Assembly (NCBI RefSeq): GCF_051233685.1
Contig: NZ_JBAMMY010000130.1
Location: 1-64,000, forward strand
Length of the DNA: 64,000 bases
Source of the DNA: RPRI01 sp051233685
GTDB taxonomy: Bacteria; Desulfobacterota; Desulfobacteria; Desulfobacterales; RPRI01
Direction: 5' to 3'
Shown: positions 56,211-64,000 of the stretch, piece by piece
Layout: each line of letters begins with the position of its first letter
How positions within the stretch are numbered: position 1 is the first letter of the stretch
Position numbers and translations under genes: made by a program
Notes under the pieces: generated by a model
Told to the model about the DNA's origin: nothing
The model's input: only the letters and a program-made list of their open reading frames with translations
Databases searched by the model: none

Positions 56211-56378
56211 AGATTTAATCCTTCTGGTCCGGACCTGCCTGAATACAGTCTTTTTGATCAGATATGGGTAAGCCAGGCTCTTGCCGGACGATTTGCTAAC
56301 CCGACAATTGATCGACGCACCAAACATAAAGGAGACGGCAGTGATCACGATCCTGCCTGGATTGATATTGATCTTTAA
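56211..56378 (+). pseudogene. C-terminal relic of an endonuclease/exonuclease/phosphatase family gene
   Basis: The last 55 codons of an open frame read YSLFDQIWVSQALAG ... TIDRRTKHKGDGSDHDPAWIDI, the end of an endonuclease/exonuclease/phosphatase-fold protein, where GSDHDP carries the catalytic His. Upstream codons in the same frame do not resemble the family, and the rest of the enzyme (about 250 residues) is absent. A gene remnant, not a gene. Confidence 0.6.
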
Positions 56379-56483
56379 CAGCAGATGGATAATTATCCGT
56401 AAATGTCGCGGGTATAAAAGCGGCTGACCGGATCTTTGAATTTTTCCCCACATTATTTTCCCAAAAAACAGGAGGACAAAACC

Positions 56484-57095
56484 TTGAAAGAAAAGAAAAA
56501 TAATTTACGCATTCTGAGTGCCGTGGTACTGGTAAACCTAATTGCTTGCTTCTTTGTTCCGGTCTTTGGGACTCTGAGCCAGGCTGCCGGGCAGGGGGTT
56601 TCTCAGGTAGTGATTCAAACTAATTTTGGAAATATTGAAATTGAACTGGCTTCTGAAAAAGCTCCAAATACAGTAAAAAACTTTCTCCAATATGTTAATA
56701 GTAATTTTTATAGCGGTACTGTTTTTCATAGAGTTATCAAAGGCTTCATGATTCAGGGCGGCGGCTTCACAAAAGACATGGTACAGAAGAAAACACTTGC
56801 TCCTATAGCGATAGAATCAAATAATGGCCTTCAAAATGTCAGGGGAACAATTGCCATGGCAAGAACAGGTGACCCAAATTCAGCGTCCAGCCAGTTTTTT
56901 ATTAATACCAAGGATAATGATTTCTTGAACTATTCCTCCCCGACTGCACGGGGGTATGGTTATACAGTTTTTGGGAAAGTTATCAAAGGAATGGATGTTG
57001 TTGACAAGATAGAAAGTGTCGAGATCTCATCCAAGGGATTTATGGGCGATGTACCTGTTAATCCGGTAATTATAGAAAAAATTTCTGTGAAATAG
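56484..57095 (+). CDS. periplasmic cyclophilin-type peptidyl-prolyl isomerase
   Basis: 203 residues from a TTG start at 56484, chosen because AGGAGG lies 8 nt upstream; the in-frame ATG at 56436 has no ribosome-binding site. A signal peptide (ILSAVVLVNLIACFFVPVFG) is followed by a compact cyclophilin: TNFGNIEIELASEKAPNTV, FHRVIKGFMIQGGGFT, MARTGDPNSASSQFFIN and GKVIKGMDVVD. The catalytic Arg (FHR) and QFFIN motif are intact. Acts on proline bonds of exported proteins. Confidence 0.93.
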   Translation: MKEKKNNLRILSAVVLVNLIACFFVPVFGTLSQAAGQGVSQVVIQTNFGNIEIELASEKAPNTVKNFLQYVNSNFYSGTVFHRVIKGFMIQGGGFTKDMVQKKTLAPIAIESNNGLQNVRGTIAMARTGDPNSASSQFFINTKDNDFLNYSSPTARGYGYTVFGKVIKGMDVVDKIESVEISSKGFMGDVPVNPVIIEKISVK

Positions 57096-57133
57096 TGTTT
57101 TAACATAAAATTAAACGCATTTTACCCGGCAGG

Positions 57134-57154
57134 AAACAGCCACACCTGTTTTTT
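57134..57154. terminator. weak bidirectional terminator between cyclophilin and mtaB genes
   Basis: AAACAG (57134-57139) pairs with CTGTTT (57146-57151) around CCACAC, followed by TTT. Short stem, but it lies between convergent genes. Confidence 0.4.
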
Positions 57155-57219
57155 ACGGAAGGTCATTTGTAATCAGGTTCATTACAATATAAATTGATTC
57201 CGGCCAGCATTGGTATTTA

Positions 57220-58521
57220 TTAAATTATACCTTCAACATAGTTGACATATGCTCTTTGAATCTTTACGTTTGCTATCGAATTTTTCATACAGTCATCACC
57301 GTTTATAAGCACGGGTATATAATTTGGAGATAATCCCTTCAGGAGGTTATTTTGCGGCTCTCTTTTCTCTTCGATCAGGACATTGATATCGGTTCCTACG
57401 GCTTTTTTGTAAAAGCCGGCTTTTTTTAAACTTCCGAGTTTACGCAGAATTGCGCATCTTGACTTTACAATATCGGCCGGAACTCTTCCGGCCATATTTG
57501 CAGCAAGTGTATTTTTACGGGGTGAAAATGGAAAAACATGAAGATAAGTTACCGGCAGATCGTTAATCAGAGAATATGTATTTTGAAAAGCTTCATCCGT
57601 TTCTCCGGGAAACCCTGCAAGAATATCCACTCCTATTGCAGCATCCGGCATATGATTGTTTATGTTAAGTATAAGGTCTTTGAAAAATTCACTGGTATAT
57701 GGCCTTCGCATTTTTTTCAGTATCTCATTATCCCCGCTTTGAAGCGGAATATGAAAATGAGGGCATATTATGTCTGATTTTGCTGCAAGGCTGATAATTT
57801 CAGGAACAAGTTCATTCGGTTCTATCGAGCTTATGCGGATACGATCAATTATATCTAAAGAGTCTAATAAGTTAAGTAATGACAATAAGGATGTTTTCGG
57901 AGAAAGATCCAGGCCGTATTTTCCGATGTGAATTCCTGATAAAACAACTTCTCTGTGTCCTGCTTTTTTAATATTTTTTATGCTTTCAATAACAGTTTCA
58001 AACGGCATACTTCGGCTTTTCCCGCGTGCGTAAGGAACTATGCAATAAGTGCAGAAAGCTTCGCAGCCATCCTGGATTTTTAAAAAAGCCCTTGTTCTGT
58101 TTTCGGAATGAAGAGCAGGAAGCCGCATAAATCCATTTTCATCAAATAACTCATCATTACAGGGCATTGGATTGCCATCTGAAAAACAGTTATTTGCCAG
58201 GGATAATATTTTATGTTTTTCCTTTTGCCCTATTATATGATGAACCCCGTTTATCTTTTTTAATTCATCAGACTCGGTTTCGGCATAACAGCCGGTTACA
58301 ATAATTTTTGCTTCAGGATTTAATCGGATCGCCTTTCTTATGGCCTGTCTTGACTGCATTGATGCTTTTGCGGTTACGGTACATGTATTGATGATGCAGA
58401 CATCAGCTCCAGTTCCGTCTTCTGCTGATAACCATCCTGATAAAACAAGATGTTTTGAAATGGATTCGGATTCGCACTGATTTACTTTACATCCGAGAGT
58501 TGTGCTAATAAACTTAGGCAT
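57220..58521 (-). CDS. mtaB: tRNA t6A37 methylthiotransferase
   Basis: 433 residues with MiaB-family layout: an N-terminal UPF0004 domain with three cluster Cys (LGCKVNQCESES; INTCTVT; VTGCYAE), the radical-SAM CxxxCxxC in DGCEAFCTYCIVPYARG, and a C-terminal TRAM-like part. LGCKVNQ at the start and lack of the MiaB features favour MtaB (ms2t6A37) over MiaB or RimO. Overlaps the mnmA stop by 8 bp. Confidence 0.9.
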   Translation of the reverse strand: MPKFISTTLGCKVNQCESESISKHLVLSGWLSAEDGTGADVCIINTCTVTAKASMQSRQAIRKAIRLNPEAKIIVTGCYAETESDELKKINGVHHIIGQKEKHKILSLANNCFSDGNPMPCNDELFDENGFMRLPALHSENRTRAFLKIQDGCEAFCTYCIVPYARGKSRSMPFETVIESIKNIKKAGHREVVLSGIHIGKYGLDLSPKTSLLSLLNLLDSLDIIDRIRISSIEPNELVPEIISLAAKSDIICPHFHIPLQSGDNEILKKMRRPYTSEFFKDLILNINNHMPDAAIGVDILAGFPGETDEAFQNTYSLINDLPVTYLHVFPFSPRKNTLAANMAGRVPADIVKSRCAILRKLGSLKKAGFYKKAVGTDINVLIEEKREPQNNLLKGLSPNYIPVLINGDDCMKNSIANVKIQRAYVNYVEGII

Positions 58522-59578
58522 TTTCGATAAAGCCTCCGCCTATAACTTCATCCCCTATATAAAAAACGGCGCATTGTCCGGGAGTTACTGCAGACTGAGG
58601 GCTTTCAAATTCTATTGTTGCACAATTGCCCGGTTCAGGAAAGAGAACGGATGGAACCTCTTTATTGCGATATCTTATGCGGGTGCAGACTTTAAGCTCA
58701 GTTGTGTATGATTTTGCTATCCAGTTTATGTTTGCTGCTTTGCAATGCTTTGTTAAAAGATCGTTTTTTGATCCGACCACAACACTATTGGCATCGGCAT
58801 CTATGCTGATCACATAATAGGGTTCCGGGGCAGGGCAGTTGATTCCACGCCTCTGACCAACAGTAAACTGATGAATCCCTTTGTGGTTTCCTATTCGTTT
58901 CCCGTTTATATCAACAATTATGCCATCATTGGGGCTAAATCCGGTTTCCCGTATAAGAAAATCTGCGTAGTCATTGTCTTTGATAAAGCATATATCCTGA
59001 CTTTCTTTCTGAACAGCAGGATGCAGACCTTTTTCTTCCGATAGCCTGATTACTTCTTTTTTGGTAAACCCGTATAAAGGAAAAATAGCGCATGAAAGTT
59101 GTTTCTGAGAAAGCATTGAAAGAAAATAAGACTGGTCTTTTTTTGTGTCTGCGCCTTTAAGAAGATGAAACATGCCGTCCCTGCCGGTCATTTTTCCTGC
59201 ATAGTGTCCTGTTGCAAGAAAAGTGCATCCTATCTTTTTGGCAAACTCAAGAACCACTCCAAATTTTATTGACTGGTTACAAATTATGCAGGGATTGGGA
59301 GTTTTTCCGGCTTTATAAGTTTGTGTGAAATAGTTTATGACAATTTGTTTAAATTGAGTGCGGCAGTCAAAAAATTCAATATTAATTTCAATCTGTTTTG
59401 CAAGCTGAGTTATTTTCTGAAGTTCAGGATTATTTTTGCCTGAATCCTGAACTTTGCCGTGTTCATAACCGGTTATAAAATGTATTCCTGTAACGTCATA
59501 ACCTTGATTTTTAAGAAGATAAGCTGCAACAAGCGAATCTACTCCGCCGCTTAAGGCAATGGCAATTTTTTCTTTCAT
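58514..59578 (-). CDS. mnmA: tRNA-specific 2-thiouridylase
   Basis: 354 residues. PP-loop ATP pyrophosphatase motif ALSGGVDSLVAAYLL, the catalytic cysteines in PNPCIICNQSIKF and ESQDICFIKDNDY, and QFTVGQRRGI. Thiolates U34 of tRNA Lys, Glu and Gln. Adjacent to the ferredoxin gene (ATG directly overlaps its TAA), a set that suggests the ferredoxin serves thiolation. Confidence 0.93.
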   Translation of the reverse strand: MKEKIAIALSGGVDSLVAAYLLKNQGYDVTGIHFITGYEHGKVQDSGKNNPELQKITQLAKQIEINIEFFDCRTQFKQIVINYFTQTYKAGKTPNPCIICNQSIKFGVVLEFAKKIGCTFLATGHYAGKMTGRDGMFHLLKGADTKKDQSYFLSMLSQKQLSCAIFPLYGFTKKEVIRLSEEKGLHPAVQKESQDICFIKDNDYADFLIRETGFSPNDGIIVDINGKRIGNHKGIHQFTVGQRRGINCPAPEPYYVISIDADANSVVVGSKNDLLTKHCKAANINWIAKSYTTELKVCTRIRYRNKEVPSVLFPEPGNCATIEFESPQSAVTPGQCAVFYIGDEVIGGGFIENA

Positions 59579-60004
59579 TTAAAATAAGTTATTATTTACA
59601 GGTCGGATTTTCATTGCACGAGGCGGGCAGGCCGGAACGCAGAGTTCACAGACACTGCATTTGCTTTGATCAAAAACCACAGTCATTTCCGGGCGCTGAA
59701 TTGAAAGAGCACCGGTAGGGCACACTGCCGTGCATGCACCACAGTGAGTGCATTTATCATTATCACGCTTAACTTCCTGGGAAGCGTTTTGAACGCTTAC
59801 TCCCTGATTTTTCAGGTATTGGACTCCCTCATTAAAGTTTTTCCTTGTACCGAAAAGCTCAAGAACCATGATTCCTTCTTTTTTAGGCAGGATGGTTGCG
59901 TTTAAGATATTAAACATAAGATCATAGTTTTTTACAAGAGAGCACACTAAGGGTTTTTGCACTTCCGTTTCAGGAAATCTGAGAATCAGTATTCTCGAAT
60001 ACAC
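59579..60004 (-). CDS. NIL-domain 2[4Fe-4S] ferredoxin
   Basis: 141 residues, GTG start with GGAGG 8 nt upstream. The N-terminal 75 residues form a NIL domain (LILRFPETEVQKPLVCSLV; MFNILNATILP), usually a ligand-binding module of methionine uptake ATPases; the C-terminal half has two clusters, CTHCGACTAVCPTGAL and CSVCELCVPACPPRAM. NIL-ferredoxins occur in anaerobes with sulfur-assimilation genes. Placed before mnmA and mtaB in one transcript, so a role in supplying sulfur or electrons to tRNA thiolation is likely; inference. Confidence 0.88.
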   Translation of the reverse strand: MYSRILILRFPETEVQKPLVCSLVKNYDLMFNILNATILPKKEGIMVLELFGTRKNFNEGVQYLKNQGVSVQNASQEVKRDNDKCTHCGACTAVCPTGALSIQRPEMTVVFDQSKCSVCELCVPACPPRAMKIRPVNNNLF

Positions 60005-60100
60005 TTTTAATCCTCCGGTATATGATTTTATTTTTTTTTGATATTACCGTTTCTGTAGGTAATGTCAAGAGCGGCGACAGTTCATATCATGTTGAACCGT

Positions 60101-62764
60101 TTAATGCGATGATTTCTGAGCCCCTATATTAACCATCTTTGCGAGTGATTTTGCAAGGGAATGAAGGGCCGATTCATCAGGCAAGGTGAAGGTCATTTTT
60201 AATTGACCGTTCTCATCCCTGTTCATACAACCTGCCAGATATTTTTCAAAAGTCCCGGTCATTTGATTGATTTCTTCCGTATCTTCCTGTTTTGGAAACA
60301 TCTCGTCGATAAAATTAAAGGCTGCGCTAAGGAGCTGTCCGCCTGCATTTTCAATTCGTTGTTTTTTTGCAAGCATTTGTGCTTCATCTTCAACTTGCGC
60401 AAGCATGCTTTTATCTTCAGGTTCAACAGGCTTTTTACCTATAAGGATCTCCAGTCGTCTTTTAAGTTCATCCATGCCGCTCGCCAGATCAATGGATGCA
60501 TCCTCAGAGTTCGGATCAAGCGCCGCAAGGAAAAGGGCATGCTTGGAGGACAGGGTTTCCAGCAAACTTTCTTCCAGAGTATCTTTTGTTACCATAAGAA
60601 ATACCTGGACCGGTCTTTTCTGACCCATTCTATGCGCTCTGCCGATACGCTGCTCCAGGACTGCGGGATTCCAGGGCAGATCCACATTAATAACCGTATC
60701 AGCTGCTTGAAGATTCAGCCCAGTTGATCCTGCATTTGTGGATATGAATACCTTGCACTCAGGGTCTTTTTGAAACCGGTTTATCAAACTCAGCCTCATT
60801 TTTTGAGGAACAGAGCCATCCAGCCGCACATAATCCAGCTTATGTTTTTCCAATACCGGCTCGATAAGGTTGAGCATTGTGGTCCACTCTGAAAATAAAA
60901 TAATCTTGCGATCTTTTTCAGCCTTGAGATTTTCCAAAAGCATGTCGATCTCTTCCAGCTTACTGGAATAACCCGGAGGTTGTTTGTCCACCAGAAATGT
61001 GCTGTTGGCGGCCATCCTGCAAATCAATAATGCCTTTTGTAAACGCAAAAGATCCATCTCCGAGATATATCTTTTGGAAAGGATCTGACTCACTATGCGT
61101 TTGTTTTGATTATGAACAATCAGTTGCTCTTCGGTGGGGGTTATCCGTATTATTTCAGTGGTTCGGGGCGGCAGTTCCTTTATGACTTCGGCACGTGTGC
61201 GCCGTATAAGTACCGGTTTGAGCGCTTTTCTCAGGTTGTCCAGATTTTTGTAGCCAAGCAGTTTTCCTTTTTCATCGGTGACTCGATAGGTATTGTAAAA
61301 CCGAAAGGCCGGCCCCAGATGCCGGTCATCAATAAATTCAACTATGGAAAAGAGTTCTTCGAGTCTATTTTCGAGCGGTGTTCCCGTAAGAACCAATGCA
61401 AAGGGGGATTTTAACGCCTTTACGACCTGGCTGGTCTTAGTCTCCCAGTTTTTGATTCTCTGGCCTTCATCAAGAATAATCAGGTCCCACTTTATTTTCT
61501 CAATGTTTTGAATATCCCTGAGAACCTGTTCATAGTTGCAGACTGTATAGAATGAATGGCTGTCATATTGAGCTGCCCTTTCCTCAGCATTTCCTATGAT
61601 AAGCCGGCAGGATCGGTCGGTAAAGCGCTCTATTTCCAATCGCCACTGTGACTTTAAGGACGTGGGACAAATGATCAGAACCTTGGCTATATTGGCGTCC
61701 TGAGCCAGCAATTCAGCTACCCCGACTCCCTGGATGGTTTTCCCCAGACCCATATCATCGGCAATAACGGCTCTTCCCAGTCCAACGGCAAATGCAATGC
61801 CGTCAAGCTGATAAGGGAGCAATTCCGTTTTCAGAAGACTTTTTCGCAACGGATGCCTTGCAGGGTCTTTGCGGATGCCTTCCACTTTGAGCTTGACCTG
61901 CTCACAATAGAGCATCCGGCTGATGAATTCTTCTGCATCCGGGTAGATAATCACGTCATGTCCTTCTTTTTCAAGGATGTTGACCTGTTTCAGCAATTTA
62001 TGGACATCTTTAATGGGCCGGTTTATAAACGGGCGGACGGTTTCCGTGGATTTACTGTCAAGGCTTTCAGGTATCAGGAGTCGTAGTTCCAAATCCGTGC
62101 CGTAACGCAGATATACGCAAATATTTTTTATTTGAAATGGAGTTTCCCGAATGTTTTTCCTGAATCGTTTGCGCACATTATTTATCACGTGCAGAATATG
62201 TTTGCATGTTCCAAGGGTGTTTTTACGAAAATCCGGACATGTGCAATATGATTCGCCCCTTTCCCATCCCCGCAAAGCAACTCTATAGGACTTGCCGGAA
62301 GCAAGGTTTGTGACGGAATAGTCGGTCCACAACTCGTTTTTTCCAAATGGCTGAATCCGCATCTTTTGGGTATTGGCCCGCTCTATTCTGTCTTTTAATT
62401 CCTGTTCCACCAGTTCCTGCTCACTCAGGCTCTCAATGGGAACACGCTCCGGCGGTGGCGCAGAAAGCCCGAGCGCCAGCTTTTCTTCAAGGATAAGAGA
62501 CAGGGCTGCGCCTTTATGGTTGCATGCAGTGTTGCATACGCTGCACACACAATTGAGTTCTTTTTCTTTCATTGGATCCAGACTGATGGTGACAACAGCC
62601 TCTTCCATATCCAGTTGAAAAAAGTCCCGGTTTAAAATGACTTGATCCTCGAGGCTGATTTCGAACTGGCCTCCGGTCCTGATAAATTTTTCTCCTTCAG
62701 GCCCTAATAGTTTGCATGCCTGCTTGTATGACAAATGGGAGAGTATGTCTTTTATATCCAACAT
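60101..62764 (-). CDS. SNF2-family helicase with SWIM zinc finger
   Basis: 887 residues. The N-terminal third has an early Cys cluster (CVCSVCNTACNHKG) and a SWIM finger (SYCTCPDFRKNTLGTCKH, C-x-C-xn-C-x-H). The helicase core has Walker A DDMGLGKTIQG, LDEGQRIKNW (motif II DEGQ, where SNF2 proteins usually have DEAH/DEGH), LTGTPLENR (motif III) and VFISTNAGSTGLNLQ, RIGRAHRMGQ (motifs V, VI). Typical of bacterial SWIM-SNF2 proteins, thought to remodel protein-DNA complexes; role here unknown. Single gene; nothing notable downstream except relics. Confidence 0.9.
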   Translation of the reverse strand: MLDIKDILSHLSYKQACKLLGPEGEKFIRTGGQFEISLEDQVILNRDFFQLDMEEAVVTISLDPMKEKELNCVCSVCNTACNHKGAALSLILEEKLALGLSAPPPERVPIESLSEQELVEQELKDRIERANTQKMRIQPFGKNELWTDYSVTNLASGKSYRVALRGWERGESYCTCPDFRKNTLGTCKHILHVINNVRKRFRKNIRETPFQIKNICVYLRYGTDLELRLLIPESLDSKSTETVRPFINRPIKDVHKLLKQVNILEKEGHDVIIYPDAEEFISRMLYCEQVKLKVEGIRKDPARHPLRKSLLKTELLPYQLDGIAFAVGLGRAVIADDMGLGKTIQGVGVAELLAQDANIAKVLIICPTSLKSQWRLEIERFTDRSCRLIIGNAEERAAQYDSHSFYTVCNYEQVLRDIQNIEKIKWDLIILDEGQRIKNWETKTSQVVKALKSPFALVLTGTPLENRLEELFSIVEFIDDRHLGPAFRFYNTYRVTDEKGKLLGYKNLDNLRKALKPVLIRRTRAEVIKELPPRTTEIIRITPTEEQLIVHNQNKRIVSQILSKRYISEMDLLRLQKALLICRMAANSTFLVDKQPPGYSSKLEEIDMLLENLKAEKDRKIILFSEWTTMLNLIEPVLEKHKLDYVRLDGSVPQKMRLSLINRFQKDPECKVFISTNAGSTGLNLQAADTVINVDLPWNPAVLEQRIGRAHRMGQKRPVQVFLMVTKDTLEESLLETLSSKHALFLAALDPNSEDASIDLASGMDELKRRLEILIGKKPVEPEDKSMLAQVEDEAQMLAKKQRIENAGGQLLSAAFNFIDEMFPKQEDTEEINQMTGTFEKYLAGCMNRDENGQLKMTFTLPDESALHSLAKSLAKMVNIGAQKSSH

Positions 62765-62861
62765 GTTGTGCGCTCCTTAATATCCAGTGATTGTGTAACA
62801 AGCTTATCTTGAAAATGATTGGAATCAGATCGAAAGATGGGATATTTTTTAGCTGGGCTTA

Positions 62862-63097
62862 ATGAAAACATCAACTAAAAAAACATAAATTTCTCTCCGG
62901 GAAACAGGTCTGCGCTGTTCTTTCGCGGCATGGGTTCGAAGAAATTCGGCAACGTGGCAGCCATATCGTGATGCAGAAGCAACTTTCCTGATACCACGAT
63001 TACCGTACCGGTTCCTAACCACGAAGGATTGCGGATAGGAACATTATAATCCATTATCCGTCAATCCGGCATTTCAAGAAGTGAGTTTGAATCATAA
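62862..63097 (+). pseudogene. hicA: broken hicA toxin gene
   Basis: Reading frames joined across two +1 shifts give a HicA toxin: MKTSTKKHKFLSGKQVCAVL ... RHGFE, EIRQRGSHIVMQKQL (with the catalytic His of the GSHxV motif), PDTTITVPVPNHEGLRIGTL, stop, SIIRQSGISRSEFES. Shifts are at about 62937-62943 (extra base) and 62983-62988 (extra base), and a TAA falls within TTATAATCC near 63048. All of the HicA fold is present, so it was recently inactivated. Intact hicB follows at 63243. Confidence 0.85.
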
Positions 63098-63242
63098 TTG
63101 CCCAACAAGGCTTTTTCAGCGGATCGCAAAAAGCCGCACCTGCTGAAAAGCAACGTTCTCGGCGGCGCTACGCGGCAAGGTCATTGGCGGCGCGGCTTAT
63201 GCGGGTCGTTCGATCAACGATCAAAATATCAGGGAGATTAAA
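63098..63242. other. hairpin-rich spacer between hicA relic and hicB
   Basis: GCTTTTTCAGCGG and CCTGCTGAAAAGC lie in inverted orientation around 63109-63155 and form a long imperfect hairpin. The flanks do not match the GTTRRRY core of an integron attC site. Contains the GGGAGA ribosome-binding site of hicB at its right end. Confidence 0.4.
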
Positions 63243-63464
63243 ATGAAAGCAGAATTTACAGCAATAATAGAGGCCGCTCCTGAGGGTGGCTTCTGGGACA
63301 TCTGCCCTGAGGTATCTGGTGCCAATGGACAAGGTGAGACAATCGACGAAACCAAGAGTAGTTTGCGTCAGGCTATTGAGTTGATTCTGGAGGATCGGAA
63401 GGCTGATGTTCTTAGGGGTTTAATGGATGGAATTGAAATCAACGGATCGTTTATACCGAATTGA
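63243..63464 (+). CDS. hicB: HicB-family antitoxin
   Basis: 73 residues, GGGAG 6 nt before the ATG. The partial RNase-H-like HicB fold is complete: MKAEFTAIIEAAPEGGFWDICPEVSGANGQGETIDET, SSLRQAIELIL and a C-terminal tail. No DNA-binding ribbon-helix-helix extension is present, so it is the short HicB form. Its normal partner hicA is broken just upstream, leaving hicB an orphan. Its end overlaps the convergent PIN gene by 14 bp. Confidence 0.82.
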   Translation: MKAEFTAIIEAAPEGGFWDICPEVSGANGQGETIDETKSSLRQAIELILEDRKADVLRGLMDGIEINGSFIPN

Positions 63465-63930
63465 TGACCTTCAGATCACTGAAATATGTTTTGTATATGC
63501 CCATATCCCGTGAAAGGATGCAGTCGGCTTCGACAAGGGCATGGGCACCGATAAGAAAATCAGCCAGAACATGAAGCCGCTTCGTCAGGGCTGCTCTGCA
63601 TCGGGGACATATCACTTCAAAAGGATGGCCGCATTTGCCGCAGGTTAAACGGTTCTTTACGCTTTTTCTCGCATACTTCGCCCATCTCGAACCAGCCATA
63701 TAGAGCGATTTTTCATCGGAATAGACAAGGGTAGTCCTTGTATCGGCAAGAAACGATGCAATCTCCTCCTCGGAAGGAAACATGGCTGCCAGTTCAGCGA
63801 AAACCACCTCACATATGATAAGCTTTCCCTTGGATAAATGTAGGTCCAGAAGATCTTTGGATGATTCGCCGAAGGGTTCTCCCGGGATCAGGACATCAAG
63901 GATGATGTTCGTGTCAAGTGCCGTTATCAT
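63451..63930 (-). CDS. PIN-domain ribonuclease with inserted zinc ribbon (VapC-like)
   Basis: 159 residues. PIN features: N-terminal ALDTNIILDVLIPGE with the first Asp, CEVVFAELAAMFP with the Glu, and the C-terminal LADFLIGAHALVEADCILSRD with two Asp. Between them lies a zinc-ribbon insert CGKCGHPFEVICPRC (C-x2-C ... C-x2-C), not usual for VapC toxins. The upstream gene encodes a VapB-like C-terminus that overlaps its start by 17 bp. A toxin of a VapBC-type pair is the best reading. Confidence 0.8.
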   Translation of the reverse strand: MITALDTNIILDVLIPGEPFGESSKDLLDLHLSKGKLIICEVVFAELAAMFPSEEEIASFLADTRTTLVYSDEKSLYMAGSRWAKYARKSVKNRLTCGKCGHPFEVICPRCRAALTKRLHVLADFLIGAHALVEADCILSRDMGIYKTYFSDLKVINSV

Positions 63931-64000
63931 GCCCGCGCGCCTCCCGAACTATATCGTCGCTTCGTTGCCCCTTCAGATGCTTCAATTTCCCCACCCATTT
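63914..64000 (-). CDS. VapB-like antitoxin, 3' part, cut by the window edge
   Basis: The last 28 codons (KWVGKLKHLKGQRSDDIVRE ...) end with a TGA at 63914 that lies past the ATG of the PIN gene, so the two overlap and are co-translated. The charged helical tail fits the C-terminus of an antitoxin that wraps a PIN toxin. The DNA-binding part lies beyond the window. Confidence 0.55.
   Translation of the reverse strand, partial: KWVGKLKHLKGQRSDDIVREARGHDNGT

Noticed and set aside
63098..63160. Integron attC-like site between hicA relic and hicB
   Set aside because: A GCCCAAC-like end and an imperfect hairpin are present, but no GTTRRRY core follows, and there is no integrase or cassette array.
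1..64000. CRISPR arrays, tRNA or rRNA genes, prophage or complete IS elements
   Set aside because: No regularly spaced direct repeats, cloverleaf sequences, structural phage genes or intact transposases were seen on reading the window; a tRNA search by program would be more reliable.

Overview
The window looks like chromosomal DNA of a strictly anaerobic, low-to-mid GC member of the Desulfobacterota, probably a Desulfobacterales-type sulfate reducer. This rests on the gene content rather than on any marker gene: a selenocysteine-containing HdrA/MvhD/MetV/MetF cluster of Wood-Ljungdahl type, a Na+-type N-ATPase operon, many PAS-type two-component kinases, a NIL-ferredoxin/MnmA/MtaB operon, and dispersed palindromic repeats. 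No rRNA, tRNA, prophage, CRISPR array or complete insertion sequence was seen.

Layout. 1-5.9 kb: REP-like repeat, amphi-Trp protein, an unusual S41 protease fused to a caspase-like domain, lipase-like hydrolase, two small conserved or unknown proteins and a GNAT enzyme. 6.1-11.7 kb: an envelope/signalling trio (TPR plus beta-barrel protein, FecR-domain protein, CHASE2 adenylate cyclase). 11.9-18.6 kb: a complete nine-gene N-ATPase operon on the minus strand (atpDCQRBEFAG). 19.1-23.0 kb: U32 peptidase, nucleotide hydrolase, MFS transporter. 23.3-29.8 kb: a four-gene efflux operon (outer-membrane factor, HlyD adaptor, RbbA-like double ATPase-permease, second permease). 30.1-34.3 kb: two sensory kinases and an orphan MetF homologue ending in a very strong hairpin. 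34.6-37.9 kb: universal stress protein and Lon-like protease. 38.7-44.4 kb: two paralogous proteins with duplicated four-cysteine motifs and a GcvH-like domain (the first behind a well-spaced sigma-54 promoter), facing an archaemetzincin / NtrC-type regulator / sensor kinase operon. 44.7-51.9 kb: hdrA-mvhD-metV-metF and a receiver protein. 52-57 kb: cold-shock protein, a Rossmann/DUF2520 protein, gene relics, a LuxR-type regulator, a periplasmic cyclophilin. 57.2-62.8 kb: tRNA thiolation genes and a SNF2 helicase. 62.8-64 kb: toxin-antitoxin remnants (broken hicA, intact hicB, VapBC-like PIN pair cut by the window edge).

How the genes work together. In the 44.7-51.3 kb operon two UGA codons lie exactly where HdrA and MvhD normally have iron-sulfur cysteines, each followed by a SECIS-like hairpin. 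I therefore read hdrA as one 1476-residue selenoprotein (an HdrA lacking its N-terminal domain, with an inserted NfnB/GltD-like NAD(P)H oxidoreductase, fused to a second HdrA) and mvhD as a 144-residue selenoprotein. With MetV and MetF they would form an electron-transferring methylene-tetrahydrofolate reductase complex without HdrBC. The Na+-type ATPase suggests sodium coupling somewhere in this cell's energy metabolism. The best candidate for something undescribed is the 38.7-44.4 kb block: Cys-motif/GcvH-like proteins that lack the usual lipoyl lysine, with their own sigma-54 activator and a metalloprotease.
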